The notes under the pieces: generated by a model
The model's database searches: none
What the model saw: only the letters and a program-made list of their open reading frames with translations
What the model was told of the DNA's origin: nothing
Part shown: positions 34,545 through 45,834 of the stretch, piece after piece
Position numbering within the stretch: the stretch's first letter is position 1
Layout of the letters: each line of letters opens with the position of its first letter
Program-made: the position numbers and the translations under genes
NCBI GenBank assembly: GCA_963573305.1
Contig: OY754329.1
Location: 48,566,417-48,630,416, forward strand
DNA: 64,000 nucleotides
Direction of reading: 5' to 3'
Source of the DNA: Pyrrhosoma nymphula
Lineage: Eukaryota > Arthropoda > Insecta > Odonata > Coenagrionidae

Positions 34545-35595
34545 AAAGCGAGAATATACTGCAATCATGACCGATGTGTACAGCTACCTCGTTTAGTGTC
34601 GGTTTCCGTGGAGTTGTTGGCAATTCTTCGAAAACAATTGAAGGCACAATTGTGCAATACGTTCGAAGCTTTGTTTTGTTCTTACACAGTGTCCTTGGTT
34701 TGTGATTTTAAGCGTAATTAAGAAAACAAGAAATATCACTTACGATTTCAAAACTATTGAAGAGTGACATATTTTATGGACCACAAATTATTCAAAAGTC
34801 ACTATAAAAACCAATGCTAAATAGTAGCATAGAACAATGCGAAAGTGTATTTTGTAATGTAGTTTGAACCGATCAACGTTTTCATTTGGCTGTAAGAATT
34901 TAAAGCAAATTATCCGACTGTAGCACTTAAATTCAATTTTCAATTACAGTCGGTTTCACTAAGTATCACTTGTGCAAGAGACGTAATATTTGTCGAGAAT
35001 ATTGAAAGGAAGGTTTATCGTGTGTTTAAGTGACAGTGCAATTATGGAAATTTAGTTATTACAAATGTTATATGTACTATATGTGCTGTGATGTATTGCG
35101 TGTGTTCTTGTGGTGATATTTATACATTTAAAGGTAATTTGTATTAGGTAGACTTACGCTCCTAATGAATGTGTTATGACAGGAGATGAGTTTAAAGTGT
35201 TGCATAATCTTTGCAAGATACGGATAAGACTGATGACTGCAATTAGTTCGTTGTTTCAACTATTATATAAAATTTGGAATCAATGCGAATTAAAATTAAG
35301 TTATTGACTACATGGATGCTCTTGAATTTTAAGTTTGGCAGTTTACATTCTCAGTGAAAGAATAAGGATTGATTTGTGTATCTAAGCAATGTAGGTATTA
35401 TAGATATATATTAGTGTATAGTTTTTTATTACACTTCTTTTAATAAATTTTGCCACCTCAGAGTCATCTCTTTATTTTATCTCATTATTGTTTGGCCGGT
35501 CTCACATATCGTGATCGATACTTGATGTCATATTCCTATCGTGATCGGTAAAGATGAACTCCTCGGTCATTGGAGAGATCTAGTTCATCGATCAA
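34545..35595. other. No gene recognised
   Basis: AT-rich sequence without a domain-bearing frame or clear repeat. Confidence 0.5.
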
Positions 35596-35608
35596 TCTTT
35601 TAAGAGAA

Positions 35609-35928
35609 GGTTGTAAAGTATCCGGCGAAAGTTTGTGGAAATGTGTCACAGACTGCATTATAACAGAAACACTTTGTAAAAATGTCCACACCCATTTTTA
35701 TTCTACCGACCTAGGTTTCGGCAAACATTGGACCTAGGTCACGACTTCCCCCTATTTCCCCACTTCAGTTGCCTCTCCTCTCCCACCCCCTCCCCCATCC
35801 CATACCTCTACATATATCTCTCGCTTACTTGTTACTTCACCTTGATAATGGCAATATTTGCCGAAACCTAGGTCAGTAGAATAAAAATTGATGTGGACAT
35901 TTTTACAAAGTGTATCTGTTATAATGCA
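35609..35928. mobile_element. 320-bp hammerhead-bearing insertion with a 12-bp target duplication
   Basis: The perfect direct repeat CTTTTAAGAGAA occurs at 35597-35608 and 35929-35940, bounding the insertion. Inside, arms of about 65 bp (from 35654; TGCATTATAACAG...) are inverted. The plus core (35842-35884) reads CTTGATAAT, GGCAA-TAT-TTGCC, GAAA, CCTAGGTC. The minus arm keeps GCC-GAAA-CCTAGGTC (35708-35719) but has lost the CTGATGA box. The middle is pyrimidine-rich. No ORF is present. Confidence 0.75.
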
Positions 35929-36009
35929 CTTTTAAGAGAACTTGATCTCGGCATTCGATCAATCACGACCGACCCATCACTAATATCAATTACGCTTGAA
36001 GAAGCCTTC

Positions 36010-37190
36010 GGAATTGGAGCTGGTTAGGATATTGCACTCGCTAGCTTAAAATATTTACTTATTACATGTATCCAAGAAGTGCGTCCCAGTAAGAACATTA
36101 GTCATCGAAATTTTGGTTATTTCACTTTATTTGTTGCAATATCGGATTTATTTATTGTTTTAGGGCTTTGTTACTGAAATATTGCATTTATAACTCACTG
36201 TAATTAGATTGAAAGTTGACTGGGTTTCAATAAAGGTAACTTACCATAAGGTTTATTTACCTATTTCACAATGTATTCGTAAAACCATTTATGCTGATTA
36301 ACCACGGTTCGTGGATGTGAGCGAAGCTTAAGAAGAATTCGCGAAGTCACTACGAAGCTTGTCGGATCTCACCTTTGTCACGACGACAGCGAATGGAAAA
36401 ACCACACCTTCTAATTGCGATGCGAATTACCAACTCCTAGCTGCAATCGATACTGAAACCGCCCGCTAATGTTGGTTTTTTTATGTAGTGCCGCGGAATT
36501 TTTCCAAATTATTACAATTGTGGAAAATCCTACGGAAGTTTCAAAGATTTAAAAAAATCGTTCTGGTACGTTGACCTACGTTTTGTTTTTGAACGTTAAT
36601 TAAGCGAGAGAAAAACTCCCATTTGTGTTCATCAGTTGGAAGCCGATTTCCCTTATCCCAGTGATTCAGTGGCTGTGCTGGGGTGGATTCGTGATTCAAT
36701 AGATAATGAAAACAAACTCGTTCTTAAATTTTGAAAAAAAACCTGGCCTGCTCTCGTCTCTACCAGGACTACCATACTAGTTTCTCCAACGAACCAGCGC
36801 CACTTTACTCTCCCAGTGTACACTAGTGGCACTGTGACTAGGGACACATTTATCACTAGTGACGGATATTATTTTAACTCAATATTATTTGCGTAAATGT
36901 CAGGTAGAAAAACTCGTCGTTCTAGGCTATACCCATGATCACACGATGAGTTTTTCGTTGACGGTTTGCTTGTATTTAATTCTGTGGCATCTGCCAATGC
37001 CCTCTTCCAGTAAGTGTCAAGCGTCATTGGCTGCGCCGTCGCAGGCTGTTACTAACAGCGTTGCCTATGGAGTTGAATGCACAGAATGTCGCCGACCAAC
37101 CACCAATAATAAAGTATTGTGAAGCGGGCCTAAGATACCAATGCTTAGCTTCTTCGGCATTCCCCAGAGTATCACGGAGGAACTGACATA
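36010..37190. other. No gene recognised
   Basis: Intergenic sequence. Small frames at 36653-36856 and 36859-37122 have no domains. Confidence 0.5.
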
Positions 37191-37195
37191 CTCGT

Positions 37196-37346
37196 ATAAC
37201 TTGGTGGACTTCTCTTTATGAATGTAATGGAAATAACTCAGGTTTCGACAATTTATGTCATCTTCAAGTGAAGCCCGAAGATGGCAAATTGTCGAAACCC
37301 AGGTAAGTACATTAAAATTCATAAAGTGGAGTACACCCAAGTTATT
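37196..37346. mobile_element. Short Penelope-like inverted repeat with decayed hammerhead-like cores
   Basis: Arms start ATAACTTGG and include CTTTATGAAT. The plus core (37275-37305) reads CCGAAGA, GGCA-AAT-TGTC, GAAA, CCCAGGTA. The minus core (37234-37269) reads TTGAAGA, GACA-TAAAT-TGTC, GAAA, CCTGAGTTA. Each has one change in the CTGANGA box. Confidence 0.6.
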
Positions 37347-37659
37347 TTTGATTTCCTCCGTGATGGACAACTTCCACAAAATAAAGTCTGAAACTTTTCT
37401 GTCCCCAGAGTTTCTCTGAATTTCTATTTCTTAGTTGGTTATTTAGAGAGGCGGAATACAACTGATGTTATTTGCGCTTTGAGGTATGGGGAGGTAGGTC
37501 AGTAAGGGAAGGATTGATTTGGAAGAGGAAGGAGAGTGGAGAGAAACCCGACTTTGGCATTAGCATACGCTTGAAGGAAGGCGCCAAGTGGTCCATAGTT
37601 GAACGCCCCATGCGAACGAAGGAGTAAGGCGCTTAAAGTTGCCTCCATTACATACCCAA

Positions 37660-37752
37660 GTAGGGATCGGTTTTTCGCTTTAAGAACTCCGCCTCTGCCG
37701 AGATTTGATCCCAATTCTTAATGGATGCGAAGCCAGTACTCTAGCCAACCAA
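37660..37752 (-). repeat. tRNA-derived SINE head
   Basis: Minus strand: TTGGCTAGAGTACTGGCTTC (A-box region) and TTGGGATCAAATCTCGGC (B box). The body may extend to about 37500 (CTTGGCGCCTTCC), but its limit is unclear. Confidence 0.5.
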
Positions 37753-37759
37753 ATCCTAT

Positions 37760-38635
37760 TCTTACACCTCAATCAAAAGTTTTCCCAGCGTGCTCTCGAA
37801 TTTTAATATATCCTAGCCAACACATATTATCTATTTTACGTTTTCTCGTATGATTCCGAAATACATTCCGCATTCCCACAATTCGAGAGGTAAAGGGCAT
37901 TGAAGCCCTATTCTAACGGGAGGATAAATTTTACCTATTGCCTGAATGGGAGTAAACATTGAGGCCATCGGAAAAACAGGGGAAACAATTAGCTGTTACG
38001 GAGGCCGTGTACACCTGCAGTTAATTTTAGCGGCGTCTTCATGGCCAGAGACCGCAAACAACTAAATACTGACAGATGCAAAGGTTGCCATGGCCTGGTG
38101 AGGTCTAAATTCCTGATGCAGACAGCGCTTGGTGTTAAGATCCCGTGCCAAAATGCCGCCTTTAAAATGTTCTTCCACATGACGATCATTTAAAAAACGA
38201 AACAAGGGATGACACTATGTTCCCCCCTGCTTTTTCGGCTGATTTAACGAATCGAATTTAATCGAATCATTTTTCCTGGAGGGATTGCTTGCGTTGAGTC
38301 GTGATGGGTTTTGTGCGTGTCCGCGAATAGACAAAGTGCACTAGCTACCTTGCTTAATTTTGAGGTTGGTTCGGTTCTGTATTTCCTGCTATGCTCTTTG
38401 TGCTTTCCTGCTGGATGCTCGTATCGGCCACTCGCAATTGAGATCCACATCACGTGAGCTTACGAATAGGTTTCGCGTAAACGCGACATTAGCAATTTAC
38501 CACCCACCACCAAAACCTAGCACTCTGCCGGCGCTACATCTATCCCTTGCAGACTTTCCTCAGATACATATTTGCCTTTTGTAGTTTTTTATGGCCAGTA
38601 AAAACTTAAGTGACGTAATTTATTTGAATCAAGGC
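37760..38635. other. No gene recognised
   Basis: No supported coding or structural feature. Confidence 0.45.
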
Positions 38636-38639
38636 AACT

Positions 38640-38770
38640 TGGTGTTTTAACTGGCGAATACTCCTGACCTGCAATTCGAAGATCCGAGTTCGAGCCCCAA
38701 TCAAGTTATGCTATCTTTCGAGGCGAATTTCCTCACTTCAGCATTTAAGAATGTAGAGTTTCCAAATCTT
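38640..38770 (+). repeat. tRNA-derived SINE
   Basis: GGTGTTTTAACTGGCGAATA (A-box side), CCTGACCTGCAAT, then B box GAGTTCGAGCCCC. The order CTGAC-TGCAAT-B box is shared with the copy at 63215. Confidence 0.55.
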
Positions 38771-38886
38771 AAACGGTGACTTCACCGTCGCTCCCACTCA
38801 TTCACGACTTACGCGTAAAAAAATCGACATTTGTATGTTTCATTTGCAGTCTCCGACGGGGAGGTCACCGCTCTTGCTGTACTCAA

Positions 38887-38931
38887 ACTATCGGCAATAA
38901 ACGGATTATTCATCCGTTTATTGCCGATAGT
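38887..38931. repeat. Perfect 20-bp hairpin with 5-nt loop
   Basis: ACTATCGGCAATAAACGGAT, loop TATTC, then the exact complement. There are no mismatches in 20 pairs, so it is recent or selected. No gene is adjacent. Confidence 0.9.
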
Positions 38932-38934
38932 ATT

Positions 38935-40800
38935 GCCAGGGTCAGCAACTTCCGAACCGGTCTTCCTCTAGCCCGAATTTATGACAATTATTTAAGTCTT
39001 TACATTTCGGGATAATTTATATATTTATTTCGCAAAACTATATTATTTTGATTATTGTACGCCAGGACTCCTTTTACATTCACAATTTCTTAAATAGGCA
39101 CGTGGCCAATTTATCTTTCTTCTTTTTCTTGAGCATACTCCACACAACTAATACGCTTTATGCAGATGCATGTGCGATCTATGTACATATTATACCTACA
39201 TGAATTTACATTTAACGAAACAATGGATTTGATGAATGAAATGAAATTAGTCTCTGATGCCAACTATGCGGAGATTTTAAATTATTTTTGGCTATCCTGA
39301 AGTTTCCAAAATCTAGGAAAATTAAAGAATCTTAATATTACTTAGGCTATCCAAATTATTGCTTTCAAGCATTGTTCATCGAACGGGTGTTTTAGATCTT
39401 GAACTAGGCTTGATCTCACGAGGAGTGCTTAGGTAATCACTACTTTGTAATACAATCATTCGATTGTCCCAAAAATAGCCTCTCCTATCCACTTAGTTTC
39501 TTAGATCACGAGATCTTTAACACGAGGATTACTGCCATGGTAGATGGATATGAAAGGAAAGACTTAAAATTGAGGTATCCTCGCTAAGAATAATAAGAAA
39601 TTTCTGCATGTAAAGGGAAATTAAAGGAAAGTCTAATAGTGAGATTTTCTTCAGTGGTCATATACACTGTCTAGTTCTATTGCTGGTGCTAATATTCTAG
39701 AACAAGAATGAAAAGAAAAGTAGTACGTCAGATGTTGTAAATAAAACAACTCCTCATCATAATCAAATTAGTTCTTCACAAGATAGTTATCTTTTTAATG
39801 TTCTTTCCCGTGAAATATCACGTCATCAATGATATATGGCTCAAATAGCTTACAGCAGACAACGTGAGCACCTACAAGTTACGATTGTGCGAACTAGGAT
39901 TTCCAACTCTCCTGGAGCCTCCCAGAATTAGACAATTTTTAAAATATCCCGTTTCCCAGAATGAGACATCTTCAGTTTTCACTCAGAAATACGATAATCT
40001 TCCAGGTTGTGTATCACCTCAAAAAAGCTCAATTTGCGAATGTGCTCAAATTGTATATATCTGCGCAAAATTAATTAGATTAGTATATCTTAACAGGTGT
40101 AAACTGCCAGGTAGTTTTAAATCTTTATCTTTGAAATCAAATGCCTAAAAGTTTGAAAATAGCTTAGAAATGAAAGAAATATTTGAATATTGGCAGCAGG
40201 GCATTGCTTTTTTTACTTTTCTGAAAATGTAGTATTTGATAGATTCAAGATTTGACCTTTTTATGTCCATATTTGATCGTTCATTTGTGAAAGAGTTGTT
40301 CTAGGTAGGAACCCGGTCGAAATATGCAAGGGTTATAAAATGATCTTTCGTGTATTCTATTTCAGAGTTATGTCAGATGATTTGTAAGATTCTGTAGAAG
40401 AAATCGCGTTAAATCATTCCAAGTTTTACCTCTTGGTAGAGCGTATTTTACTGTAAAGAAATTGAACATCGTTGCTGTTCAATAACCAGGGGTGAAATCA
40501 CGGTTCCAACTTTTGCGTTGTCGTTAACGCTATCATAACGCAAACTGCTCTAGAAGGGCAATGCTTACAGCTACTTTCCTGAAAACAAACTCCATCGATT
40601 AAAACTAGCGATTTAAAGCTTCTGACAAAGTTTGAAGAATGGTGATGATATTTTCGCTCTGTTCAGCGCAATTGAAATATAACGATAAACGAGTGTACGC
40701 GTTATGAAGAACCCTGATCGCGCCCAAGGTCTAATGCTTTTCAAAGTAATCTCCCGTAGTCTACCGGACATTTCTTCTCTTTTGACGGAAAACTCCAGGA
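38935..40800. other. No gene recognised
   Basis: AT-rich intergenic sequence. The frame 39864-40148 (94 codons) lacks any motif. Confidence 0.45.
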
Positions 40801-41070
40801 ATCAACTCGGAAGTTGGTTTCCCTAGTGCGAAAGCTCGTTAACGCGGCGATTTGCGCTTACGATGGTACGTGCGGGTTACTCCGGTACGTCGGCAGTGTG
40901 AACGGGGGTTGTGTCGCGGATTTAGAATCGTCGCTCTTCTCAGATAGTCGCCGCTCTAACGGCACGTGTACGCTATTGGTGCGCCACCGTTTCTGTAAAA
41001 CGGTCACGCTCGATGAGTCATGCTCGCCGCCAGTGGGAATCGCGCGGGCATGCGTGAACTATGCGAGTAT
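40800..41070 (+). other. CpG-containing block of unknown role
   Basis: Clearly more GC- and CpG-rich than its surroundings (for example CTCGTTAACGCGGCGATTTG, GCCGCTCTAACGGCACG). The 90-codon frame 40814-41086 has no domain. It could be a promoter region or an unrecognised repeat. Confidence 0.2.
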
Positions 41071-41084
41071 TATTTACATTTTTT

Positions 41085-41349
41085 GAAGTGTAAACTTCTA
41101 TAGGCGCACCACGCACAGAAAATTCTGCAGGCGGTAAATCGGATTCTGGGCGTCACGCTCTTTTTCTCACGTCACGCTTAGCATGCCGAATGTAAACTCA
41201 AGAGAACGCTCTCTCTGTAACAGAGTAAGATGGCGTAGTAGTGAGTGTCATCGTCCCACTTGCCGAAGGTCCCAGGATCGAGTCCTAGTGGTGGAGTGTT
41301 TTTTATATATTATATTTATCAGAATATCGCCATAGAAGTTTACACTTCT
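41085..41349 (+). repeat. SINE-like unit bracketed by GAAGTGTAAACTTC palindromes
   Basis: GAAGTGTAAACTTCTATAGGCG at the left is inverted at the right as CGCCATAGAAGTTTACACTTC. Each end is also nearly self-palindromic. Between them lies a tRNA-like head (41229-41296: TGGCGTAGTAGTGAGTG for the A box, GGATCGAGTCCTAG for the B box) and an AT-rich tail. Confidence 0.6.
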
Positions 41350-42430
41350 TCCGTGAGGTCTTGAGCACACCAACTTAATTTCTCGCGTTCTCACTCCCAC
41401 CTTCCCCGTAATTCATCAATGTTATGGGATTTGGAATATAATGTGGAAAGGTCTCAACCAAAAAGCTATATATTTTCATGCAGCCGTGTTCGGGTCGTTT
41501 TGCCGCTGCGCTGTACGTCACACGCCCCATTTTCATGGCAATGGCAGCGTCGGATGAAAACAGATGACGGTGGAAAACCGTGCCAGGTTCAGTCTGTGTA
41601 ATGATTCCTATTCATTGTGGAGATATAACTCCTGTTGTGGAGTTTTAAGAGGAGAAACGGATGTCCACGAGGAGTAATGGCGATGGGCTGCTTCGCCTAA
41701 GTTCAACTTATTCGACATTCTGGATAGAACCCACAATTACTAGCGAAAGAATCACGTGACCAACAAACGACGGGTAGAAAGCGTCGGTCTTCACTCCCTG
41801 CCGGAGCTCCAACGACGCAGACTGCTGCGTCAAAAGATGAAAGATGGGCAACGCAGCCTGCGTTCAAGATCTCGATTCTGATTGGCGACGAGCGTCCGGC
41901 AACGCAAAAAACGGCTTCATGAAAACGTAGCTTGAAATTCAGCCTAGAGGAGCTCGAGGTTACTGCACATTAGCACATCTGTTCAATTAGCGAACGCACT
42001 TCCCCTTTCCGGGAAGGGAAAACTCCTCATCACCGGTATTTCAGGCGTTTCGACTGCATGTATCACCGTCCCTAAATTTACTTCAAACCAGTTTCAACTA
42101 GTGTTATTCAGTAACCAAGTTTCCAAACGAAATGACTGCTTAGGGGTAGGGATATAAGTACGTAGTGATTTTCGCGTTCATATACCCACGCTAATATTGT
42201 AGTTTACTCTGCATTTTTCGAGCACGAAGTCCCAAGCCAGAGAAAATATTGGGTGGTCGCCGTCTCCAAGAACTGAGAAATTCTCAGGTTTTTTTTCTCA
42301 TCCTTGAAAGAAATCATGTTCCAAGTACCGACTGTTATGGATATCGCACCTCTCACTTTTTAGACTACGCAGTCACTACATTCACGTTTTAGCTCTTCTG
42401 CGATGAGGAGATCTTATGTTAGTCGAACAA
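41350..42430. other. No gene recognised
   Basis: No supported coding or structural feature. Confidence 0.45.
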
Positions 42431-42435
42431 TAATA

Positions 42436-42780
42436 ATGAGACTTTGAACTAGGTTTGACGATAGGTAGTGTAGCTCTTAGCAGTAGTACTCCCTAATATG
42501 TACTTGTATCCTTATATGCTACCTAGTACTAACAGCACGCCGTACATGTTCTCAGCATAACGTTTGAGTCCCTCTCCATTGGGAGCATAATTGTAATGTA
42601 GCGCATACTTGTGAGGCTTCGCCTCGTGACACGCATTAGCGATTTATGCTAATGCAGAATTAGCCGTAGTTACCCTAACTTTAGGGTATACTTCAATGCA
42701 TGTTGGTGACTACTCACCCCCTGCCACACACCCTTGAGGTGGCTTGCAGGGTGTTTTGTAGATGAATAATAAAGACGACT
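42436..42780 (+). repeat. CR1-like LINE 3' UTR copy
   Basis: The segment starts AATGAGACTTTGAACTAGGT and continues through CAGCACGCCGTACATG, GTCCCTCTCCATT, the hairpin GAGGCTTCGCCTC (42613-42625), AACTTTAGGGTATA and the terminal stem-loop CCCTGC-CACA-CACC-loop-GGTG-GCTT-GCAGGG. It is collinear with the 3' UTR of the minus-strand LINE (55130-55500). It is severely 5'-truncated with no coding part. Confidence 0.85.
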
Positions 42781-43164
42781 AGGTATAAACCTATGCAGGG
42801 TTGTTCAAAATTCTTGCGTGCATCTATGTATTCATAAGTTGCTGTTGCAATAAACGAGGTTTCACGCCCAAGATGAATATCACATGGGCTTATTATGCGC
42901 CGGGTCAATAATAAACTTGTGCCTCGCGTGGTGGCCCAGAAGCCATTCGTGCGTGATCAAACGCAATGAGGATGAATGCAAGCTGTACAAGAAAAGGCCT
43001 CTCGAAACGGCAAAAGGAAGCCTGGTGACAAGTCAGCCAACCAAATTCAACAGTTGCGCAGCGCCGCGGACTGCCGATTGAGAGTGTCGCTGGTTTGGAT
43101 TCCATATTCGGCGCGAACGTCTCGTTGTGCATACGAACGTTTCACACGCGCACGCATGCACGGG

Positions 43165-43235
43165 AGCTTGCTTATTGCACAACGTGACCTCCGCCACTGG
43201 ATATGAATCCCAATTCCCTTACCGCCTCAGCTACG
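43165..43235 (-). repeat. tRNA-derived SINE head
   Basis: Minus strand: TAGCTGAGGCGGTAAGGGAA (A box) and GGGATTCATATCCAG (B box). Confidence 0.5.
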
Positions 43236-43308
43236 AATGATGGCCACATGACCCAGGCGGTGTCGGGATCCTAACCGTCATATGCCGGGCCTCGAGGTTC
43301 CAGCTTAA

Positions 43309-43522
43309 AGGCCGTTTTAAACGAGGCACTTAATTGTACAATTTGATGTACAGAAATTGCGAGAACGCGAGCGCGGAATTAGGGCCGGGGGTATTTTCCC
43401 ATCTCTCCTTCATGCATTTGCGCATGAATTCTTGCTATTCACCGCTTTACACGACGCAATCTTCAATTGCCATCCATACATACATCAGATTGCGCAATAA
43501 AGTGCCTAGTGTAAAACGGCCT
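43309..43522. mobile_element. 214-bp MITE of PIF/Harbinger type
   Basis: TIRs AGGCCGTTTTAAACGAGGCA and its counterpart TGCCTAGTGTAAAACGGCCT are flanked on both sides by TAA (43306-43308 and 43523-43525). The termini closely resemble those of the Harbinger element at 50806-53075 (AGCCCGTTTCACAC). There is no coding capacity. Confidence 0.75.
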
Positions 43523-43684
43523 TAAAATAATTTAAATGTAATTTTTGCCGTATTCGAGCGACGGACAGAAAAACGTGCTCTTCGTCTGTTAGCATAAACA
43601 AAATCCTACATTTCCACCTTAATGTTTTGAAAGAGATAGGTGTGGAAAAACGATTTGAAGTGCGATTTTCCACAGAAGAAAAAT

Positions 43685-43760
43685 CATTCGCCTTGACCGG
43701 GATCAAGGAATGTGACTCCGTAAAGGTGACTACCGTGGCTAGCCCCGGTTTCCTCAAAAC
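43685..43760 (+). repeat. SINE body/tail fragment
   Basis: ATTCGCCTTGACCGGGATC, then GTGACTCCGTAAAGGTG and GGCTAGCCCCGGTTTCCTCA. It matches the tail at 11110-11165 and a piece of the copy at 10850. The tRNA-like head is missing. Confidence 0.6.
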
Positions 43761-44730
43761 TATTTGAAGGTTGATTTTTAAAAGAATATGTTGTATAAAT
43801 GAGTTGTTATGTGAAGAATGACAAGTTTATTTGCTCACGCTGACCATTAATAATGTGCATAAGTAAACTCTTTTAGGTCTATCATATACATACAGCCAGC
43901 ATTAGAAGAGTAGACCAAACATTCGAAACAATAACTATCGGAGATAAGTTACGTAAGCGATGGTGCCGGCCGGCAACGCGAATTTGGAAACGAGGTCCAT
44001 AACTGTATAAATCTCATAACTATTGATCCCCTGTCTTCATGTTTGTGCAACCAGCTATGAGAGTGTTACTAGATAAAACGTGTTCAAAAATTTTTTCTTC
44101 CCCCGCACCATTTAACGAGTGCAAAAGGGGCAGACAGACTAATCCTAGCTCTGTTTGAAATGATATCCTTAGCCAGAATTTCGGTCATCTAAGTAACAAT
44201 CTACGGTGAGAAGAGTTGGTGCTATATTTTTGGCGACGGAGCTTTCAAGGAACACATTCACCACCCGTAAATTGGCACCTAGATGACGGAAATTCTAGCA
44301 CAGGAGTTCATTTACGTTTGCATTTTATTTGCTATATATATATTTTATCCTCAATAACAAATTCACTATCCAATTAAGATCCTTATTGATTTTTAACTGT
44401 CGTGAGCTTACAATTAGACAAGAAATTGAGCTACTTTTTTAAAGGAATGGTAATTATTTAGACGGGCTGTGGTTATTACAAGACGTTATTGACGCGCAGG
44501 CTGTGGTTATTAACAGATGAGATCCTGAAACCCGGGTCGTGTTGTTTCTAATAAAGTGTGAAATTATAACCAAGTGCCTGTTTTTTTCATTAGTATTGAA
44601 TGAGTTCTACCGTGTAACGCCAGAGACAGTGTCCAATAATTATAGCTCACCAATCCATTTTCTTCTCCCGTTTTTTCTTTTTCTTTTTCCTAATACCCTC
44701 TTTTTTAGAGCAAGTGTCTCAAAATCCCAT

Positions 44731-44768
44731 GCCACACACCCGAGCGGCGGCTCGCGGGATAGTTCGTT
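44731..44768 (+). repeat. Related LINE 3'-terminal stem-loop tail
   Basis: CCATGC-CACA-CACC-CGAGC-GGCG-GCTC-GCGGG follows the same plan as the LINE 3' end but pairs less well, so it may be a different subfamily or a decayed copy. Confidence 0.45.
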
Positions 44769-45435
44769 GAGATTATCGCATTTTTCAATCACCTTCGATA
44801 AACCTGAACTGATTTAATCAGCAATCCTAATGAAGAACCTTCAAAGAAAAAAACTTATGCACACTTTCTTTTCTTCGCATCTTTAGTATTCATGATGTAA
44901 TCGATAATTAAACAATAAGTCACGTCTTGTGGGTTCTAAGTAAAGGGGATGCGGTAAAACACAGCCTAAAACGGACTTCCGTAATTCAAGGATGTCCCCC
45001 TACGGTGTCTGTCGTGCATATCTTCAATAACTTCCTAAAATGATAGGGAACTTTCAAAAAATACATGACAGTCACCACCAAGGATGCAGGTAGAACACCT
45101 TCATAGAATAACTAGAGAGAGGATTCGCATTCGCTGTTCAAGATGTTTATTACAATCAGTCGCATGAATTAAAAATAAAGGATGACACATGGCCCAGGTT
45201 AAATTTCCCAATATTTACAATAACTGCACGAGAGGGTTGTGATCGTTATGACAGATTTTATTTTCAGGTGAAAATTTTCGTCTCTTGGCGGACAAGACTA
45301 GTATTGTAATAACCACAGCCTGCCTAAATAATTACCATTGCTATAAAAAAGTAGCTCAATTTTTTGTCTATTTGTAAGCTCACGACAGTTAAAAATCAAT
45401 AGGGATCTTAATTGGCTAGTAAATTTGTTATTGAG

Positions 45436-45595
45436 GAGAAATAAATAAATAAATAAATAAATATATATATATATATATATATATTTGTCACTTCTCAATT
45501 TTCTACAGCTGAAGAAGGGCCTACATGCCCGAAACGTCCCAGTAAGTCCTCTCTCTCTTTTTACTTTTCTTTCCCCACCCCCTGTCAAGTGTTTT

Positions 45596-45632
<37 letters not shown>
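45436..45632 (+). repeat. Nested segment with a well-formed hammerhead-like core between microsatellites
   Basis: It is flanked by (AAAT)n(TA)n on the left and (TA)n on the right. The core 45509-45538 reads CTGAAGA, A, GGGC-CTACAT-GCCC, GAAA, CGTC: a perfect 4-bp stem II, the ACGT palindrome and GTC. Stem I partners are unclear. Confidence 0.65.
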
Positions 45633-45635
<3 letters not shown>

Positions 45636-45834
45636 CAAGTAAAATGCAGAGGTAAATGAACTCCTGTGCTAGAATTTCCGTCATCTAGGTACCAATTTAC
45701 GGGTGGTGAATTTGTTCCTTAAAAACTCCGTCGCCAAAAATATAGCACCAACTCTTCTCACTGCAGATTGTCACTTACAATTAGATGACCGAAATTCTGG
45801 CGTAGGACTTCATTTTCTTTTGCTTTTCATTGCC

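Larger units (their letters stand above)
44172..45802. mobile_element. 1.6-kb inverted-repeat element with a nested insertion in one arm
   Basis: Left arm 44172-44482 (starts GCCAGAATTTCGGTCATCTA) is inverted at 45304-45802. The right arm is longer because 45436-45632 is inserted between (AAAT)n/(TA)n tracts and carries a hammerhead-like core. The centre (44483-45303) contains GATCCTGAAACCCGGGTCG, which keeps the GAAA-CCCGGGTC half of a hammerhead core, and a LINE-like tail at 44731. It is probably a Penelope-like or foldback arrangement. The open frame 44539-44817 has no domain. Confidence 0.7.

Noticed and set aside
44514..44540. Complete hammerhead core at CAGATGA-GATCCT-GAAACCCGGGTC
   Set aside because: The first box has a change at a conserved position and stem II is too short. 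It is kept only as a decayed half-core within the 44172-45802 element.
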